A stretch of 64,000 nucleotides of DNA from Flavimobilis massiliensis (GCF_900240335.1 NZ_LT964979.1:930001-994000); one strand, 5' to 3'. Counted from the first letter of the stretch, positions 1 to 8,977 are shown. Made by a program: numbers and translations. The notes: a model not told the origin generated them from the letters alone.

Positions 1-899
1 AGATCGGCATCATCGTCACGGGCGGGCTCGTCCGTCTCACGGGCTCGGGTCTCGGCTGCTCGACGTGGCCGCAGTGCGAGCCGGGCAGCTTCACGCCCGT
101 CTACCACCCCGAGACCGCGCTCCACTCGGCGATCGAGTTCGGCAACCGGACGCTCACGGGCGTCGTCTCGATCACGGCGCTGCTCGTCGCGATCGCCCTG
201 TGGCGCATGCGCGACCGAGCGAAGGGCCTGCGCGTGCTCGGCCTCGCGCCGCTCACGCTCGTCGCGATCCAGGCGGTCGTCGGCGGCATCACGGTGCTCG
301 TCGATCTCCACCCCGCGATCGTCGGGTCGCACATGTTCCTCTCGCTCATCCTCGTCGCCGTCTCGACGTACCTCCTCGTGCGCGTCGGCGAGGGTGACGC
401 GCCGGGACGCACCGTCGTCCCCGCACCGGGCCCCGCGCTCGCGCTGCTCTCGGGCGTCCTCGCCGTGCCGATGCTCGCGCTCGGTGTGGTGACGACGGGC
501 GCGGGCCCCCACTCGGGCGACGAGGAGGTCGGCTACCGCTTCGCGCTCGATCCCGCGCTCGCCGCGAAGCTCCACGGCGTGAGCGTCTGGGTGTACGTCG
601 CGGCCGTCGTCGCGCTCGCCGTCGTCGTCGTGCTCGCCGCCCGTCGCATCGCAGCCTCCGATCGCGCCGAGCTCGTGCGTGCGCAGCACGCGCTGCGCGA
701 GGTCGCCGTGGTCATCGGCCTCCAGGCCGTCATCGGCTACGTCCAGTACTTCACCGGTCTGCCCATCGTTCTCGTGCTCCTCCACATGCTCGGCGCAGCA
801 CTCTCGACAGCTGTCGCCGTGCGGCTCGTCCTCTCGGTGCGGGTCCGGCCCACGCTCGCGTCGACGACGCCGCTCGCCGCGCGGCACGACGCGGTCTGA
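1..899 (+). CDS. ctaA: Heme A synthase (COX15/CtaA), 5' truncated by the window edge
   Basis: The frame is open from the first base (codons in phase with position 3) to the stop at 897-899, giving 298 visible residues; the start lies outside the window. The opening residues contain GGLVRLTGSGLGCSTWPQC, the signature of the COX15/CtaA family. Four or five hydrophobic helices follow, with the family's paired histidines in the contexts ALHSAIEFGNR, GSHMF, LHGVSVW and LHMLGAAL, which hold heme. The enzyme is an integral membrane protein that oxidises the C8 methyl of heme O to give heme A for cytochrome aa3 oxidase. A downstream in-frame ATG at 207 would remove the conserved N-terminal region and is not the start. 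Identification is secure; only the N-terminal helix is missing. Confidence 0.95.
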   Translation, partial: IGIIVTGGLVRLTGSGLGCSTWPQCEPGSFTPVYHPETALHSAIEFGNRTLTGVVSITALLVAIALWRMRDRAKGLRVLGLAPLTLVAIQAVVGGITVLVDLHPAIVGSHMFLSLILVAVSTYLLVRVGEGDAPGRTVVPAPGPALALLSGVLAVPMLALGVVTTGAGPHSGDEEVGYRFALDPALAAKLHGVSVWVYVAAVVALAVVVVLAARRIAASDRAELVRAQHALREVAVVIGLQAVIGYVQYFTGLPIVLVLLHMLGAALSTAVAVRLVLSVRVRPTLASTTPLAARHDAV

Positions 900-999
900 G
901 TCGCGACGCGCGGAGGTCAGCTGCACCACCCTCTCGGCCACCTCGGCGGCGCGTCGACACGGCCGTGAGCCCGTCCGTCGACCTCCGCTGCAGGCACAC

Positions 1000-1030
1000 T
1001 TGACTCTGACGCGACGTCAACCGGTTGCAT
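1000..1030 (+). promoter_or_regulatory. Promoter/operator of the MerR-type regulator, 19-bp spacer
   Basis: A -35 element TTGACT (1000-1005) and a -10 element TTGCAT (1025-1030) are separated by 19 bp. That over-long spacer is the hallmark of promoters activated by MerR-family proteins. The spacer carries the inverted repeat TTGAC...GTCAA (1000-1020). Transcription would start about 20 nt before the ATG at 1056, so autoregulation by the adjacent regulator is inferred. Confidence 0.7.
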
Positions 1031-1055
1031 GGTTGTCGACGACGAAGGAGGCACC

Positions 1056-1817
1056 ATGCACCCCACGAACGCGACCGAGTGGTCGGTCCACGAGCTCACG
1101 CGGCTCACGGGAACGACGAGCCGCACCCTGCGGCACTACGACGCGATCGGTCTCCTGCCGCCGTCCCGCACCGGCGCCAACGGCTATCGCTTCTACGACG
1201 CTGACGCTCTCGTCCGCCTCCAGCGCATCCTGCTGCTGCGGGACTTGGGGCTCGGCCTCGCGGCGATCGCCGAGGCCCTCGACGGGCTCACGGACGAGGC
1301 GGCCGCTCTCGAGCGGCACCTCGCAGAGCTCGTCGAGGAACGACACCGCCTCGAGAGGCGGATCGCTGCGGTGCGGCACACCCTCGCAGGACGACAGGAC
1401 GGAGGGCGCCTCGTGCCCGAGAAGATGTTTGACGGATTTGACCATGCGGTCCACGCAGACGAGGTCACTCAACGGTGGGGCCGCGACGCCTGGGAGAGTT
1501 CCGACCGCTGGTGGCGCGACCTCGGCGAGGAGGGCCGCGTGGCCTTCGGAGCGCAGACGCAGGCGATCGTCGCGGCGTTCGCGGACCTCGCGGCGCGCGA
1601 CGTCGCTGCCAGCTCCCCCGAGGCGGCCGAGGTCGCAGCGCGCCATCACGCGTGGCTGCGCACCGCGACACGCACGGTGAGCCGCGGGTACTTCCTCGGC
1701 CTCGCCGACATGTACGTCGTCGACGAGCGGTTCGCGGCGACCTACGGCGGCCCGGACGGCGCTGCCTACGTGCGGGAGGTCCTTGTCGCGTACGCGGAGC
1801 ACGCGACGTTCGACTGA
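1056..1817 (+). CDS. MerR-family regulator with TipAS-like ligand-binding domain
   Basis: A 253-residue protein. Residues about 5-75 form a MerR winged helix (WSVHELTRLTGTTSRTLRHY, then the wing GLLPPSRTGANGYRFYD). A dimerisation helix rich in Leu/Glu follows to about 115, and residues 140-253 resemble the TipAS antibiotic-recognition domain of TipA-type activators (W-W-x-DLG, then a long helical C-terminus). The ATG at 1056 is preferred over ATG 1029 because AAGGAGG sits 6 nt upstream and because the -10 element overlaps position 1029. It probably binds a hydrophobic or peptide ligand and activates its own promoter; the ligand is unknown. It converges with the NUDIX gene. Confidence 0.88.
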   Translation: MHPTNATEWSVHELTRLTGTTSRTLRHYDAIGLLPPSRTGANGYRFYDADALVRLQRILLLRDLGLGLAAIAEALDGLTDEAAALERHLAELVEERHRLERRIAAVRHTLAGRQDGGRLVPEKMFDGFDHAVHADEVTQRWGRDAWESSDRWWRDLGEEGRVAFGAQTQAIVAAFADLAARDVAASSPEAAEVAARHHAWLRTATRTVSRGYFLGLADMYVVDERFAATYGGPDGAAYVREVLVAYAEHATFD

Positions 1818-1866
1818 GGTGCTCGCGCACTCCCCGCCGCTGCACGTACCAGATCTGCGGTCGCTC

Positions 1867-2523
1867 TCAGCCGATCGAGCGCGTGCCCGGCGGAGGACCG
1901 GGCCGCCGCTGCGGCCACGGCGCGTCCGCGGGCCTCAGCGTCGTGAGATCCGCAGCGAGCGCTGCCTGGACCGCGAGCACTCCGACGACGGTCGACGGGT
2001 TGTGGAGCCGTCCTGCAAGAACCCCCTCGACCGCATCCTCGACCGGCACCCACACGGGCACCATGTCCCGTTCCTCGTCCTCCCGGACGTGACGCTCCGC
2101 CTCGGGCACGACGGTGAGCTCGCGCGCGAGGAACACACGCAGTGCCTCGTTCGAACCGCCGGGCGTCGTGTAGTAGTCGACGAGCACGTCCCAGCGCGCA
2201 GCGCGCAGGTCCGCCTCCTCGAAGAGCTCACGCTGCGCAGCGAGGCACGCGTCCTCGCCCGCGACGTCGAGCAGTCCCGCAGGAGGCTCCCAGAGCTCCG
2301 ACCTCACAGGGTGCCGGTACTGCTTGAGCAGCAGGACACGTCCCTCGTCGTCGAGCGCGACGACCGCGACGGCACCAGGATGGTCGATGACCTCGCGCGT
2401 GACGACGACGCCGTCACCGAGGTCGACGTCGTCAGCCACGACGTCCCACACGTAGCCGCGGTGCACCGGTCGGCTCCCCGTCGTGGGACGGGGAGCCGAC
2501 CGGTCGAACAGCGGGTCGTCCAC
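1867..2523 (-). CDS. NUDIX hydrolase, ADP-ribose pyrophosphatase type
   Basis: 218 residues from a GTG at 2523, one base past the pyrG stop, with AGGA inside the pyrG end acting as ribosome binding site. The NUDIX box is present around GLLDVAGEDACLAAQREL followed by FEEADL; the spacing between the first Gly and Glu is one residue longer than the textbook G-x5-E, which is usual in actinobacterial members of this group. ELWEPPAG upstream of the box and a proline-rich C-terminus (PWPQRRPGPPPG) fit the ADP-ribose pyrophosphatase branch, which cleaves ADP-ribose to AMP and ribose-5-phosphate. The same NUDIX gene follows pyrG in Mycobacterium tuberculosis (Rv1699-Rv1700). The long open frame extending upstream to 3201 is antisense-frame shadow of pyrG. 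Confidence 0.88.
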   Translation of the reverse strand: MDDPLFDRSAPRPTTGSRPVHRGYVWDVVADDVDLGDGVVVTREVIDHPGAVAVVALDDEGRVLLLKQYRHPVRSELWEPPAGLLDVAGEDACLAAQRELFEEADLRAARWDVLVDYYTTPGGSNEALRVFLARELTVVPEAERHVREDEERDMVPVWVPVEDAVEGVLAGRLHNPSTVVGVLAVQAALAADLTTLRPADAPWPQRRPGPPPGTRSIG

Positions 2524-2524
2524 G

Positions 2525-4186
2525 TCAGTCCTGTGCGGCAAGGGCTGCGGCGACGAGACCGGCGAACAGCGGGTGCGCGTTCGTCGGACGCGACTTGAAC
2601 TCGGGGTGCGCCTGCGTCGAGACGTAGTACGGGTGGACGTCGGCGGGCAGCTCGACGTACTCGACGAGGCTCCCGTCGGGCGACGTGCCCGAGAACACGA
2701 GGCCGGCCTCCGCGATCTGGGCACGGTAGGCGTTGTTGACCTCGTAGCGGTGACGGTGACGCTCGGAGACCCGCGTCGTGCCATACACGCCCGCGACGAC
2801 GGAACCCTCCGCGAGGACCGCGTCGTACGCGCCGAGGCGCATCGTGCCACCGAGGTCGCCCGCACCCTCGACGAACGCCTGCTGCTCCTCCATCGTCGCG
2901 ACGACGGGGTGCTGCGTGTCGACGTCGAACTCCGACGACGACGCGCCCTCGAGGCCGAGGACGGTGCGCGCGTACTCCATGACCATCGCCTGGAGACCGA
3001 GGCAGATGCCGAGCGTCGGCACCTTGTTCTCGCGGGCCCAGCGCAGCGCACCGATCTTGCCCTCGATGCCGCGGACGCCGAACCCGCCCGGAACGAGGAC
3101 CGCGTCGACGCCCTCGAGGGCCTCGCGTGCGCTCTGCGGCGTCTGGCACTCGTCGGACGCGACCCAGCGGATGACGACCTTCGCGTCGTTCGCGAAGCCA
3201 CCTGCGCGGAGCGCCTCCGTCACGGAGAGGTACGCGTCGGGCAGATCGATGTACTTGCCGACGAGCGCGACCTCGACGTGGTGAGCCGGCTCGCTGACCC
3301 GCGTCAGGAGCGTGTCCCACTCGGCCCAGTCGACGTCGTGGAACGGCACGCCCAAGCGGCGCACGACGTACGCGTCGAGCCCCTCGGAGTGCAGGACGCG
3401 CGGGATCGCATAGATGCTCGGTGCGTCGGCAGCCGTGACGACGGCCTCGTTGTCGACGTCGCACATGAGCGCGATCTTGCGCTTGATCGAGTTGGGCAGC
3501 TCGCGGTCGGCGCGCAAGACGAGTGCGTCGGGCTGGATGCCGATCGAGCGCAGTGCCGCAACCGAGTGCTGCGTCGGCTTCGTCTTGAGCTCGCCCGACG
3601 GACCGATGTACGGCACGAGCGAGACGTGGAGGAAGAAGACGACGTCACGGCCGAGCTCGTGACGCACCTGACGGGCGGCCTCGAGGAACGGTTGCGACTC
3701 GATGTCGCCGACGGTGCCGCCGATCTCGGTGATGATGACGTCGACGTCGTCGCTCGCCTGCGCCCGCATGCGCGACTTGATCTCGTCGGTGATGTGCGGG
3801 ATGACCTGGACGGTGTCGCCGAGGAACTCGCCGCGGCGCTCCTTCGCGATGACGTGCGAGTAGACCTGACCGGTCGTGACGTTCGCCTTGCCCGAGAGCG
3901 GCACGTCGAGGAACCGCTCGTAGTGACCGATGTCGAGATCCGTCTCGGCGCCGTCCTCGGTGACGAAGACCTCACCGTGCTGGAACGGGTTCATCGTTCC
4001 CGGGTCGACGTTGAGGTACGGGTCGAGCTTCTGCATCGTGACCCGAAGACCGCGCGCGCGGAGCAGGCGACCGAGGCTCGAGGCTGTGAGCCCCTTACCG
4101 AGAGAGGAGGCGACGCCTCCCGTGACGAAGATGTGCCGGGTCGTTGATTCCGACCGCCCGGAGAGTCGGTTCGCATGCTCTGCCAC
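2525..4186 (-). CDS. pyrG: CTP synthase
   Basis: 553 residues, the normal family length, starting at GTG 4186. A GGAG lies 6 nt upstream of this start, and a TAGAGT that could be a -10 element lies 8 nt upstream. The N-terminal amidoligase domain begins TRHIFVTGGVASSLGKG, with the P-loop that binds ATP/UTP. The C-terminal class I glutamine amidotransferase contains the nucleophile Cys in LGICLGLQAM and the His/Glu pair in AHPEFKSRP. The enzyme makes CTP from UTP, ATP and glutamine in the cytosol. It is probably co-transcribed with the NUDIX gene. The GT4 gene ends 59 bp upstream, so a separate promoter in that gap is possible. Certain identification. Confidence 0.97.
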   Translation of the reverse strand: MAEHANRLSGRSESTTRHIFVTGGVASSLGKGLTASSLGRLLRARGLRVTMQKLDPYLNVDPGTMNPFQHGEVFVTEDGAETDLDIGHYERFLDVPLSGKANVTTGQVYSHVIAKERRGEFLGDTVQVIPHITDEIKSRMRAQASDDVDVIITEIGGTVGDIESQPFLEAARQVRHELGRDVVFFLHVSLVPYIGPSGELKTKPTQHSVAALRSIGIQPDALVLRADRELPNSIKRKIALMCDVDNEAVVTAADAPSIYAIPRVLHSEGLDAYVVRRLGVPFHDVDWAEWDTLLTRVSEPAHHVEVALVGKYIDLPDAYLSVTEALRAGGFANDAKVVIRWVASDECQTPQSAREALEGVDAVLVPGGFGVRGIEGKIGALRWARENKVPTLGICLGLQAMVMEYARTVLGLEGASSSEFDVDTQHPVVATMEEQQAFVEGAGDLGGTMRLGAYDAVLAEGSVVAGVYGTTRVSERHRHRYEVNNAYRAQIAEAGLVFSGTSPDGSLVEYVELPADVHPYYVSTQAHPEFKSRPTNAHPLFAGLVAAALAAQD

Positions 4187-4245
4187 GGAACTCCACTCTA
4201 ACAACGACCTGACGCATCGGACGACGACGCGCGGTGCGAACGATG

Positions 4246-5370
4246 TCACACGCGAGAAAGTTGACCCGCGTAGACCTGGGTGAGCTGGCCGAGGACGTCG
4301 GCCGGCGTGGGAAGCGTCGAGGCGCGCGCGAGCGCGTCCCGACGCAGCTGGGAGACGCGCTGCGGATCGTCGAGAAGCGTCGCCACCTCGGCCGCGATCG
4401 CAGGTGCGTCGCCGACCGGCACGAGGACGGCGGCGTCGCCGACGACCTCACGCGTGCCGCCCGCATCGGTGACGACGAGCGCGCAGCCGGCACGGAGCGC
4501 CTCCTGCACGGCGATCGGCTGCCCCTCCCACACGGCCGTCGAGACGACGACGTCGGCCGCGGCGAGCAGCCGTGGCACGTCGTCGCGCGGGCCGAGCAGC
4601 TGGACGGGAGCTCCGCGCCGCGCGGCGTCGGCGCGGAGCCCGTCGAGCAACGGTCCCCCTCCCGCGACGCACCACGTGACGTCGCGCCCTGCGGGCAGTC
4701 GCGCGAGCGAGCAGGCAGCGTCGAGAAGCGTGTCGAGGCCCTTCTGCGGGGCGAGCCGGGCCACCGTGAGGACAAGCCGCGACGAGGGACCGAGCCCGAG
4801 CTCCGTGAGGATCTGCATCCGGTCGCCGTCGACGACCGGCCCCGTCGGCGCGGGAACGAGGGCACGCATGGTGTACCGAGCCCCCCGCGCTCGCGCCCGC
4901 GCGACAAGGTCGCCCGAGACACCGAGGACCACGTCAGCGCCCTGCGCGACGACGCGTTCGAGCATCTCGGAGACGGTGCGCACACCGCGCCCCCCGACGG
5001 GAAGGTTGTGGAGCGTCACGACGACGCGGGGACGTCGGCTCCGGCTCCGGCTCCGTGCGGCGAGCACGGTGAGAGCCCCCGCACGCAGCCCGTGCGCGTG
5101 GACGACGTCCGCGCCCTCGAGCAGCGCGCGCAGCCGGCGGAGGGCCGTCGCGTCAGCAGCCCCTGGCCGAGGCCCGATCGGCACGTCGGCCCAGGGCAGG
5201 CCCCCAAGCGCGCCCACGACGGACGCGGGCCCCGCAACGCGCACGTCGGCGCCGACCTCACGGAGCGATGCTCCGACCTGAGCGACGTGCCGCACGACGC
5301 CTCCCGCGCTCGTGCCGAGCACGAGCAGCACCCGGGTGCCGTGCACGTCAGGAACGTCGGGCAGCGTCAT
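4246..5370 (-). CDS. Glycosyltransferase, GT4 (GT-B fold) family
   Basis: 374 residues. The ATG at 5370 overlaps the murJ stop by 4 nt (ATGA). Near the N-terminus LVLGTSAGGVVRHV is the GT-B acceptor-domain glycine loop; the C-terminal donor domain has LVLTVARLAPQKGLDTLL and the E-x7-E motif in WEGQPIAVQEALRAG followed by VTDAGGTREVV, typical of retaining GT4 enzymes using a nucleotide-sugar. No signal peptide or membrane span is evident, so it should work at the inner membrane face. Its coupling to a MurJ-family flippase and an MraY-like transferase suggests it adds a sugar to a polyprenyl-linked intermediate; donor and acceptor are unknown. Confidence 0.88.
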   Translation of the reverse strand: MTLPDVPDVHGTRVLLVLGTSAGGVVRHVAQVGASLREVGADVRVAGPASVVGALGGLPWADVPIGPRPGAADATALRRLRALLEGADVVHAHGLRAGALTVLAARSRSRSRRPRVVVTLHNLPVGGRGVRTVSEMLERVVAQGADVVLGVSGDLVARARARGARYTMRALVPAPTGPVVDGDRMQILTELGLGPSSRLVLTVARLAPQKGLDTLLDAACSLARLPAGRDVTWCVAGGGPLLDGLRADAARRGAPVQLLGPRDDVPRLLAAADVVVSTAVWEGQPIAVQEALRAGCALVVTDAGGTREVVGDAAVLVPVGDAPAIAAEVATLLDDPQRVSQLRRDALARASTLPTPADVLGQLTQVYAGQLSRV

Positions 5371-7004
5371 GACGCCACCCTGCCACGTCCGAGCCGACCG
5401 AGCGCGGCGCGCAGCGTCCGTCGGTCGACGACGGCGAGGACGAGCGCAAGCACGCAGGCCGCGGCGAGCGCACCGACCGCCCCGCCCCCGACCGCCGTGC
5501 CGAGCGTCGCGCCGGGGCCGACGAGCGCGTCGGTGACCGCGCGTCCCACGAACGACGCGGCTGCTCCGCCGGCGACGACCGCCGCCGTGGTGCGCACGAC
5601 TCCAGCAAGGACGCGCGCGCCGAGCGCACGTCGCAGCGCGAGGAGTGCCGCCACGCCACCGACAGTCATGCCCAGCGTGCTGCCCGCACCCAGCGCGAGA
5701 AGCGTCCCGGGCGCGTCGGGCGCCGATCCCGTCGTCGTGAGGGCCAGCCCGAACGACGCGACCGCAGCAACACTCCACGCGAGCGAACCCGCAAGCATCG
5801 CCGACCGGGCACGTTCGAGCGCGTAGAGGGCCCGCGTCGTGAGGAAGAGCACCGAGAACCCGACGAGACCCGGAGCCATGGCGGTGAGCGTCGGCCCCAT
5901 GGCGGCGACGACGTCCGCATCACCCCGACCCACGCGTCCGAAAGCCACTGCGACCGCAGGAGCTGCCGCGACGAGCGCGACGGCCCCGAGCCCCGCGAGT
6001 GTCGCGACGGCGCGCGTCGTCCCGGCGGCGAGCGACGAGAACCCCCGGGCGTCGTCGTCACCGGCACGCTCCGCGAGCCGCGGGAAGACGCTCGTCGCGA
6101 GGGGCACCGCGAGAACCGCGTACGGCAGGAGATAGACAGCCTGCGTGTACTGGAAGACGGGCCACGTCCCCGTTCCGCCGTACGTCCCCGCGAGCCGAAG
6201 CGTCACGACGACCGCGAGCTGCTGCGCGAGCAGCGCGGTGACGCCGGCCCCGGCGAGCCGCCGCGCACGGGCCGCGACACCGTCCGGGAACGAGAGCGTC
6301 GGACGCAGCCGGACCCCGGAGCGTCGCACCGGCACGAGCAGCGGCAGGCTCATCGCGGCGACGCCCGCGGTCGTACCCCACGCGAGCCATGCGACGGCCA
6401 CGTCCGGGAGCGCCGCAGGATCGCCCTGACGGCCGTCGGCCGTGAGCGCAAACGCCCCGTACGCGCCGAGGACGACGAGCGTCGAGAGGACAGGCGCGAA
6501 CGCCGGCCAGAAGAACCGCTTCTGCGCCTGCAGGACGCCCGAGAGCACGACGCCGACGCCGTAGAGCGGGATCTGGAGGGCGAAGATCCTCAGGAACGTC
6601 GCCGTGAGCTCGACCGTCGCGGGGTCGTCGGACGCAAGCGCGCGGGCGACGGGCTCGGCAAGGACGAGGACGAGGAGCGCGACCGGCGCGAGCGCGACGA
6701 GCGCCCATGTGAGCGCGGCCGACGCCGTGCGGTCGGTCTCGGCGCGCAGGCCGCGCGCGAGCGGCACCGCGAGCAGCGGGACGAGCGCACCCGCGAGGGC
6801 GCCTCCGGCGACGACCTCGAAGAGGACGTTGGGCACGGTGTTGGCCGACGCGTACGCTGTGCCGACCGCGTCGTAGCCGACGGTTCCCGCCTGCGCGACC
6901 CAGCGAACGAATCCGAGAATGCGGGAGAGCACCGTGACGGCCGTGATGAGCGCCGCTGCGCCGACGAGGCTCCCGGCGAGCCGTCGGCGCGAGCCCTCGG
7001 TCAC
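5367..7004 (-). CDS. murJ: MurJ/MviN-family lipid-linked glycan flippase
   Basis: About 545 residues with 13-14 hydrophobic helices across the whole length and the MOP-superfamily N-terminus ALITAVTVLSRILGFVRW, then NTVPNVLFEVVAGGALAG, a strongly MurJ-like sequence. Family members flip lipid II or related undecaprenyl-linked precursors. Two starts are possible: GTG 7004, overlapping the upstream stop by 4 nt but with GGAGG directly abutting it, or TTG 7019 without a clear ribosome binding site. I chose 7004. Typical actinobacteria carry their main MurJ, with a pseudokinase extension, at another locus near trxA/parB; this copy lacks that extension, so it may serve a different lipid-linked glycan. 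The symbol is by family only. Confidence 0.85.
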   Translation of the reverse strand: MTEGSRRRLAGSLVGAAALITAVTVLSRILGFVRWVAQAGTVGYDAVGTAYASANTVPNVLFEVVAGGALAGALVPLLAVPLARGLRAETDRTASAALTWALVALAPVALLVLVLAEPVARALASDDPATVELTATFLRIFALQIPLYGVGVVLSGVLQAQKRFFWPAFAPVLSTLVVLGAYGAFALTADGRQGDPAALPDVAVAWLAWGTTAGVAAMSLPLLVPVRRSGVRLRPTLSFPDGVAARARRLAGAGVTALLAQQLAVVVTLRLAGTYGGTGTWPVFQYTQAVYLLPYAVLAVPLATSVFPRLAERAGDDDARGFSSLAAGTTRAVATLAGLGAVALVAAAPAVAVAFGRVGRGDADVVAAMGPTLTAMAPGLVGFSVLFLTTRALYALERARSAMLAGSLAWSVAAVASFGLALTTTGSAPDAPGTLLALGAGSTLGMTVGGVAALLALRRALGARVLAGVVRTTAAVVAGGAAASFVGRAVTDALVGPGATLGTAVGGGAVGALAAACVLALVLAVVDRRTLRAALGRLGRGRVAS

Positions 7005-7858
7005 CTCCGCCGACCCCAAGCGTCGACCGCAGCGAGCGCAGGAGTGCGGTCGATGACGGCCGAGAAGCTCACGCGCTCGGACGCGAGCGTGAGACCGACG
7101 ATGCCCGCGAGGAGGACCGCCCGCGCGGGCAGCGGCGCACCGGTAGCGGCGACGCCGAGATGCGCGCCGAGCGCGTTGGCGCCGCAGTCGCCGAGCATGT
7201 CGTCCTCTTCGAGGTCCGCCGTCACGGCCGTGGCGATCGGTCCGAGGGCGGGGGCTGCGGCGAGGCCCTGACCGGCGAGGGTGAGGGCGACGGAGGTCGC
7301 CGCGCCCGCCTTGAGGGCGCGTCCGGGCCGCAGGTCGAGGAGGTTGACGAGGTTGGCGGTGCCAGCGACGAGCGCGGTGTCGACGAGGACGTCGAGGGTG
7401 CGGCGGCCGACGCTGTGCGGCCCACGCCCGCCGTCGACGACGAGCGCTGCGACGAACGCCGATGCACCAATCCCGGCGATCTTCACAGTTCCGGTCGTTA
7501 CACGGCCGTCGCGCAGCGCACCGAGGTGCCCGCGGAGGCCCTTGCGGCGGTCCTCGGGGGCCTCGCGGAGGTCGTCGTTGAGGCCCGCGGCTCCTGCGCC
7601 GAGGGTCGCGACGGCGTGCGCGACGCCCGTGCGGGGGGTGCCGCCGACGACGCCGGCGGCGAGCGCCGCGTCGGCGAGCCCTGCGGCGAGCGCGGGGCCG
7701 GCCTTGAGGTCGACCCGACGGCCGGCATAGTTCGTGCGCGTCCAGGTCGCGGGGTCGAGGTCAGCCGCTGCACCGTCGAGCACGGAGCGCGACACCCTGG
7801 TGCTCACGGCCCCGACGACGAGCCCGGCAAGCGTGCCGAACGCCCGGCGGGCGCTCAT
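7001..7858 (-). CDS. Divergent MraY/WecA-like polyprenyl-phosphate transferase homologue
   Basis: 285 residues from ATG 7858, which overlaps the steB stop (ATGA). It has about 6-8 hydrophobic segments and three blocks that align with the MraY/WecA active site: GLNDDLREAPEDRRKGL (Asp-Asp at 95-96), NLLDLRPGRALK (172-183) and LGDCGANALGAHLG (222-235). Canonical enzymes have N-x-x-D-G-x-D-G in the second block, so one catalytic Asp region is altered, and the protein is about 70 residues shorter than MraY. It may transfer a sugar-phosphate to a polyprenyl phosphate, or be a catalytically changed relative. It sits between steB and the MurJ-like flippase. The family assignment is my reading of motifs, so moderate confidence. 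Confidence 0.65.
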   Translation of the reverse strand: MSARRAFGTLAGLVVGAVSTRVSRSVLDGAAADLDPATWTRTNYAGRRVDLKAGPALAAGLADAALAAGVVGGTPRTGVAHAVATLGAGAAGLNDDLREAPEDRRKGLRGHLGALRDGRVTTGTVKIAGIGASAFVAALVVDGGRGPHSVGRRTLDVLVDTALVAGTANLVNLLDLRPGRALKAGAATSVALTLAGQGLAAAPALGPIATAVTADLEEDDMLGDCGANALGAHLGVAATGAPLPARAVLLAGIVGLTLASERVSFSAVIDRTPALAAVDAWGRRR

Positions 7859-8925
7859 CCCTCGGCCCCGTCGGACGCGTCGCCGGACGGCTCGTCCGAA
7901 GCGTCGCCGGTGGGCTCGTCGGTGCTGCCGCCGGTCGGCGGCGCCTCGGGTGCGGCGGCGCGCCGCGTCGTCCGGTCGACCTCGTCGAGCCTCACGACGG
8001 CGGGCGCGACCGCCGTCGCCCCGTCGCCCGTGCCGAAGTGCCCGACGGTGCCCGCGGCGCGTGCCGCAAGGGCGAGCGGGACGGAGATCTGGCCGGTAAG
8101 CGCGTCGACGCCGTCGACCGTCGAGACGGTGTCCGCGTCGTCGCCGTCGATGATCGCGGCGAGCAGCGCCGAGGAGGTGTCCCCCGCGACGACCGACCCC
8201 TCCGCGAGCTCGACCGCGGCACGGGGAAGCTCCTGCTGGATGAGCAGCGACGTCGCGTCCTGCGCTGTCGGCGCGGTCGTGGTCTCGCCGGCGGGCGTGC
8301 TCTTCGGGGCCAGGACGACGATCATGTCGGCGGGTGCGATGTCCTCGGAGTAGCTGACGAAGTCGCCGGCCGCGAGGAGCCTCTGCAGTTGGAGCGCGTC
8401 GGCGGAGAACGCGTCGCCCTCGGGGGCGAGCTGGACGAGCGAGAGCACGAGGGCGCGCGCGAGGCTCGCGTCGTGCGAGCCGGTGCTGCCCTGCGGGAGG
8501 TAGTCGGTGAGCGACGGGACGAGCGCCTGCCGGTAGCGTGCCTGCCCCTCGCTCGTCCACTGCTCGGAGACGCTCACGGTGCCGGCGACCTGCGCCCCGG
8601 CCGCGACGAGGTGCGCCGAGATCGCCTCGACGACCGCGTCGTCGGTCTCGGCGAGCTCGACGAACGTCACGCGGCGTCCCGTGATCGTGCCGGCGGTGAG
8701 CTGCGCGGACGTCGCGGCGAGGAAAGCGTCGCGCGACGCGACGTCGGACTCGGCCTCCGCGAGCTTGGTGCGGAGGTTCTCCTTGTCGGCGCGCAGCGTC
8801 TCGACCTGCCCCGTGAGCTGGTCGCCGATCGCCTCCTTGAGGGGGCCCGCGCCGAGGACGATCCCGACGGCGAGCGCGAGGAACACGGAGATGAGCGAGA
8901 CGAGGTGGTAGCGGAAGTCGATCAC
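7855..8925 (-). CDS. steB: SteB/MctB-like membrane protein (cell separation / copper-tolerance family)
   Basis: 356 residues starting at GTG 8925 (VIDFRYHLVSLISVFLALAV). One N-terminal membrane helix (about 8-27) is followed by a coiled coil (about 35-65, QVETLRADKENLRTKL) and a large extracytoplasmic domain; the last about 35 residues are acidic and Ser/Thr/Gly/Asp rich. This is the family of M. tuberculosis MctB (Rv1698), described as a copper-tolerance channel, and Corynebacterium glutamicum SteB, needed with SteA for daughter-cell separation. It lies 52 bp downstream of steA and overlaps the MraY-like gene by 4 nt. The upstream in-frame start at 9033 would add a poorly conserved proline-rich stretch and is rejected. 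Confidence 0.85.
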   Translation of the reverse strand: MIDFRYHLVSLISVFLALAVGIVLGAGPLKEAIGDQLTGQVETLRADKENLRTKLAEAESDVASRDAFLAATSAQLTAGTITGRRVTFVELAETDDAVVEAISAHLVAAGAQVAGTVSVSEQWTSEGQARYRQALVPSLTDYLPQGSTGSHDASLARALVLSLVQLAPEGDAFSADALQLQRLLAAGDFVSYSEDIAPADMIVVLAPKSTPAGETTTAPTAQDATSLLIQQELPRAAVELAEGSVVAGDTSSALLAAIIDGDDADTVSTVDGVDALTGQISVPLALAARAAGTVGHFGTGDGATAVAPAVVRLDEVDRTTRRAAAPEAPPTGGSTDEPTGDASDEPSGDASDGAEG

Positions 8926-8977
8926 GGCTGAAGTGGTCCTCGGGTCGGGGGGCGGGGCGTCACGGAGGTGCGGGGCC

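Noticed and set aside
2483..4147. 554-codon plus-strand frame opposite pyrG
   Set aside because: Antisense shadow of a certain gene; Arg/Asp/Val-rich composition typical of GC-rich antisense frames.
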